Source: Treponema sp.
Lineage (GTDB): Bacteria; Spirochaetota; Spirochaetia; Treponematales; Breznakiellaceae
Length of the DNA: 16,484 nt
NCBI GenBank assembly: GCA_009786675.1
Contig: WQRP01000006.1
Coordinates: 7,496 to 23,979 of the forward strand
Direction of reading: 5' to 3'
The notes under the pieces were generated by a model that saw only the letters and a list, made by a program, of their open reading frames with translations, made no database searches and was not told the origin of the DNA. Positions 15,239 through 16,484 of the stretch are shown here, piece after piece. A program made the translations under genes and the position numbers. Within the stretch, counting starts at the first letter, position 1. Every line of letters starts with the position of its first letter.

Positions 15239-15245
15239 CTAGCGG

Positions 15246-16121
15246 TTATCGGCCGGCAAGTTTTTTTTGAAGGTCTTCCACCGTGCAACCCTTGGAGATC
15301 AGGGACAGTAGTTCATCGCTCAACTCATCCCTGCCTTCCTTTCTGCCTTCCCGCCTACCCTCGCGCCTTTCGAAAACCATGTCGCTTTGAATGTCCAGTA
15401 GGTTCTTTTCCTCGCTCCTCAGCCTGGCGCGTTCCGCCTCGTCACGGCTGATCGTCAGCAACACCTCCGCCGCCATAGCTATGTCCTCCTTCCGTTTCAG
15501 GATCGCGTTTATTATACCACGCATCTTCGGGTCGGTCAGGTACTGGAAAAACATCGCCCACTGTTCGCGGTTACTCATCTGGTCGATGGGCTTTCGCGAC
15601 ACGCCCGCCAGCTTCGCAAGCTCCAGTGTCATGATTCGGGTTCGGCCGCCCAGGGACACGCCGCGAACGGGATCGTGGTATTCGAATGAGTGGAAGAAAT
15701 CCCCGTCGCCGAAGAATTCCTCTTTCGCAAGTATCGCGATCTGGTACGCGGGTTTCAGGTCGTCGTAGGTTTTGTCGCTGCCCTTTATGCCCTGGCCGGC
15801 GAACAGCTTCGCGGCGTGGTACTCCAGGCGCACGGGTTCGAACTTCCTCGGGTTCAGGCTCATCTCCACGTTGACCAGCTCGCCGTTTTCCGCGACGCAG
15901 TTTATGTCGAAGCGCATCTGGCGGTCGCGCACGTTTTCCACCGCCGGCTCGTTTGCGGTCAGGTTCAGCACCTCCATTTTCCGGTCGGTTATGTCCGAAA
16001 CGAGCCTTGAAAGCGCGGTCTTGGAATTCGGGGTGTCCCTGGTAAAGACGGCCTTGAAAACGTTGTCAAGGCGGATGTCGAGGATGTCCTCGGAGTCGTT
16101 GAAAATCACTGTCGCTGCCAC
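15246..16121 (-). CDS. Rpn-family PD-(D/E)XK nuclease (recombination-promoting nuclease / putative transposase)
   Basis: A 291-residue protein of the Rpn / PDDEXK_2 family: DNA endonucleases first described as recombination-promoting and later linked to phage defence. Visible are the family start 'DIRLDNVFKAVFTRDTPNSKTALSRLVS' (15-42), the nuclease core 'RFDINCVAENGELVNVEMSL' (70-89; D72 and E86 as the metal-binding acids), 'RLEYHAAKLFAGQ' (98-110), and a C-terminal charged region with EGR repeats (254-264). The residue usually Q or K after E-x is serine (S88), which may weaken catalysis. Start is GTG at 16119-16121 with AGGAG nine bases upstream. A second strong translation start lies inside at residue 216. 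It is flanked by direct repeats and divergent from another Rpn gene. Confidence 0.9.
   Translation of the reverse strand: MAATVIFNDSEDILDIRLDNVFKAVFTRDTPNSKTALSRLVSDITDRKMEVLNLTANEPAVENVRDRQMRFDINCVAENGELVNVEMSLNPRKFEPVRLEYHAAKLFAGQGIKGSDKTYDDLKPAYQIAILAKEEFFGDGDFFHSFEYHDPVRGVSLGGRTRIMTLELAKLAGVSRKPIDQMSNREQWAMFFQYLTDPKMRGIINAILKRKEDIAMAAEVLLTISRDEAERARLRSEEKNLLDIQSDMVFERREGRREGRKEGRDELSDELLSLISKGCTVEDLQKKLAGR
15474..15491 (-). promoter_or_regulatory. Internal ribosome site and in-frame ATG within the Rpn gene
   Basis: On the minus strand a full AAGGAGG (15485-15491) stands eight bases before an in-frame ATG (15474-15476, residue 216 of the nuclease). Initiation here would give a 76-residue protein holding only the C-terminal region with the EGR repeats. 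The signal is better than that of the full-length start (AGGAG and GTG). It corresponds in position to the internal starts of described rpn genes that encode small inhibitor proteins. Confidence 0.5.
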
Positions 16122-16216
16122 CGGTTGTATCTCCTAAGCCAATATGACACGAGACCCGGGGGGTACGCAAGTGCCCGGAAAGGTCCACGGTGGTTCCAGT
16201 TTGTCATTCCCGCACC

Positions 16217-16259
16217 CGCACTCCGGCCGAACATGAAATAAATGCCCAGCTGGAGTGCG
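16217..16259. repeat. Inverted repeat between the divergent Rpn genes
   Basis: CGCACTCC (16217-16224) is matched by its exact inverse GGAGTGCG (16252-16259) across a 27-base loop. The 277-base gap between the two divergent Rpn genes (16122-16398) holds this stem, the REP-like elements and an otherwise G-rich unrecognised sequence. No convincing -10/-35 pair is visible for either gene. Confidence 0.5.
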
Positions 16260-16299
16260 AGGCGGTACGGGGAGGCGGGGTTGGGGGGAGGGGGTGAAA

Positions 16300-16359
16300 A
16301 AAGTGCCAGTCACCCCGCGCGGGGGGCTTAAAAACCGGTGCCTGTCACTTTCGCGCCTA
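16300..16359. repeat. REP-like inverted pair, including copy B of the flanking repeat
   Basis: Copy B (16329-16359) repeats copy A at 15208 in the same orientation. AAAGTGCCAGTCACC (16300-16314) is an inverted version of the core GGTGCCTGTCACTTT (16337-16351), matching at 13 of 15 positions. Between them is a perfect 12-base palindrome CCCCGCGCGGGG (16313-16324). A second stem GGGGTGA (16291-16297) / TCACCCC (16310-16316) overlaps the left arm. The paired inverted arrangement resembles a BIME of REP elements. Confidence 0.65.
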
Positions 16360-16398
16360 TCGGGCAAGCAAAACGCGAATCCGCGCCATTAATAGGGT

Positions 16399-16484
16399 AT
16401 GAAAACAAACGAAAACACCGAGCCCCAACGAAGGCTCAACCCGCTCAACGACTTCCTGTTCTACAAGACAATGGGGGAGAAAGG
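16399..16484 (+). CDS. Second Rpn-family nuclease, N-terminal fragment (cut by window end)
   Basis: Only the first 28 codons are in the window. After a polar start, 'RLNPLNDFLFYKTMGEK' is the usual opening of another branch of the Rpn / PD-(D/E)XK putative transposase family, whose members begin with L-N-P-L-N-D-x-x-F-x-x-x-x-G. The ATG at 16399 has only a weak AGGG site just upstream. It is divergent from the complete Rpn gene at 15246-16121 and belongs to a different subgroup, because the two N-termini are not alike. The catalytic part lies beyond the window, so intactness is unknown. Confidence 0.7.
   Translation, partial: MKTNENTEPQRRLNPLNDFLFYKTMGEK

Larger units (their letters stand above)
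14597..15245. other. Gene-poor interval between the surA-like gene and the Rpn gene
   Basis: About 650 bases without a confident gene. It contains, from left to right, the likely promoter of the surA-like operon, one weak minus-strand open frame (14654-14896), short broken minus-strand frames (14984-15158), an inverted repeat CAAGGGC (15129-15135) / GCCCTTG (15147-15153) with a T-rich loop, a close direct repeat AGGTCAACC (15179-15187 and 15191-15199), and a REP-like element (15208-15238). The interval looks like an integration scar or eroded accessory DNA. I see no RNA gene in it. Confidence 0.5.

Noticed and set aside
1..16484. tRNA, rRNA or CRISPR array
   Set aside because: I saw no cloverleaf-like segment, no ribosomal RNA sequence and no regularly spaced repeats; the only repeats are the three REP-like copies at the right end.

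Overview
The window looks like a chromosomal segment of a treponeme-type spirochaete with moderately high GC, most plausibly a gut-associated Treponema. The clues are a minus-strand block surA-like / nusB / TPR membrane protein / groES (an order I recall from Treponema pallidum, not checked here), groES without groEL, a stand-alone CheX phosphatase, a DUF5362 membrane protein, and Rpn-type nuclease genes of a kind I recall as abundant in gut treponemes. The species call is inference.

Layout. (1) Positions 1-903, plus strand: the 3' end of aat (leucyl/phenylalanyl-tRNA-protein transferase), then a DUF5362 membrane protein. (2) Positions 943-9334, plus strand: one tight seven-gene run behind a perfect TATAAT box. 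It holds a CheY-like receiver, a CheX-type phosphatase, a divergent diacylglycerol-kinase-family protein, two tandem paralogous membrane kinases (six membrane segments, two PAS-like domains, CheA-type Hpt, CheA-type ATPase), then prfA (RF1) and prmC (RF1/RF2 glutamine methyltransferase). Gaps are 4 to 29 bases and prfA/prmC overlap. (3) Positions 9450-10910, plus strand: a UPF0158-GNAT fusion protein whose -10 box lies 6 bases before its ATG (possibly leaderless), and a DksA/TraR zinc-finger protein behind a TTGACA promoter embedded in three nested inverted repeats. (4) Positions 10926-14595, minus strand: groES with its own promoter and terminator, preceded by a surA-like / nusB / TPR operon. 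(5) Positions 14596-16484: a gene-poor accessory end with small gene remnants, REP-like repeats and two divergent Rpn/PD-(D/E)XK genes; the second is cut by the window end.

How the genes may work together. The CheY-CheX-lipid kinase-kinase-kinase set resembles a self-contained phosphorelay made from chemotaxis parts: the kinases carry their own PAS-like sensory domains and membrane anchor and lack the CheW-binding P5 domain, so they need no receptor array. CheY would be the phosphate acceptor and CheX the phosphatase. The lipid-kinase-like protein, with altered signature motifs, is the unexplained member. The two strongest leads are this locus and an in-frame internal start with a strong Shine-Dalgarno sequence in the complete Rpn gene, which would give a 76-residue C-terminal product like the intragenic antitoxins described for Rpn proteins.
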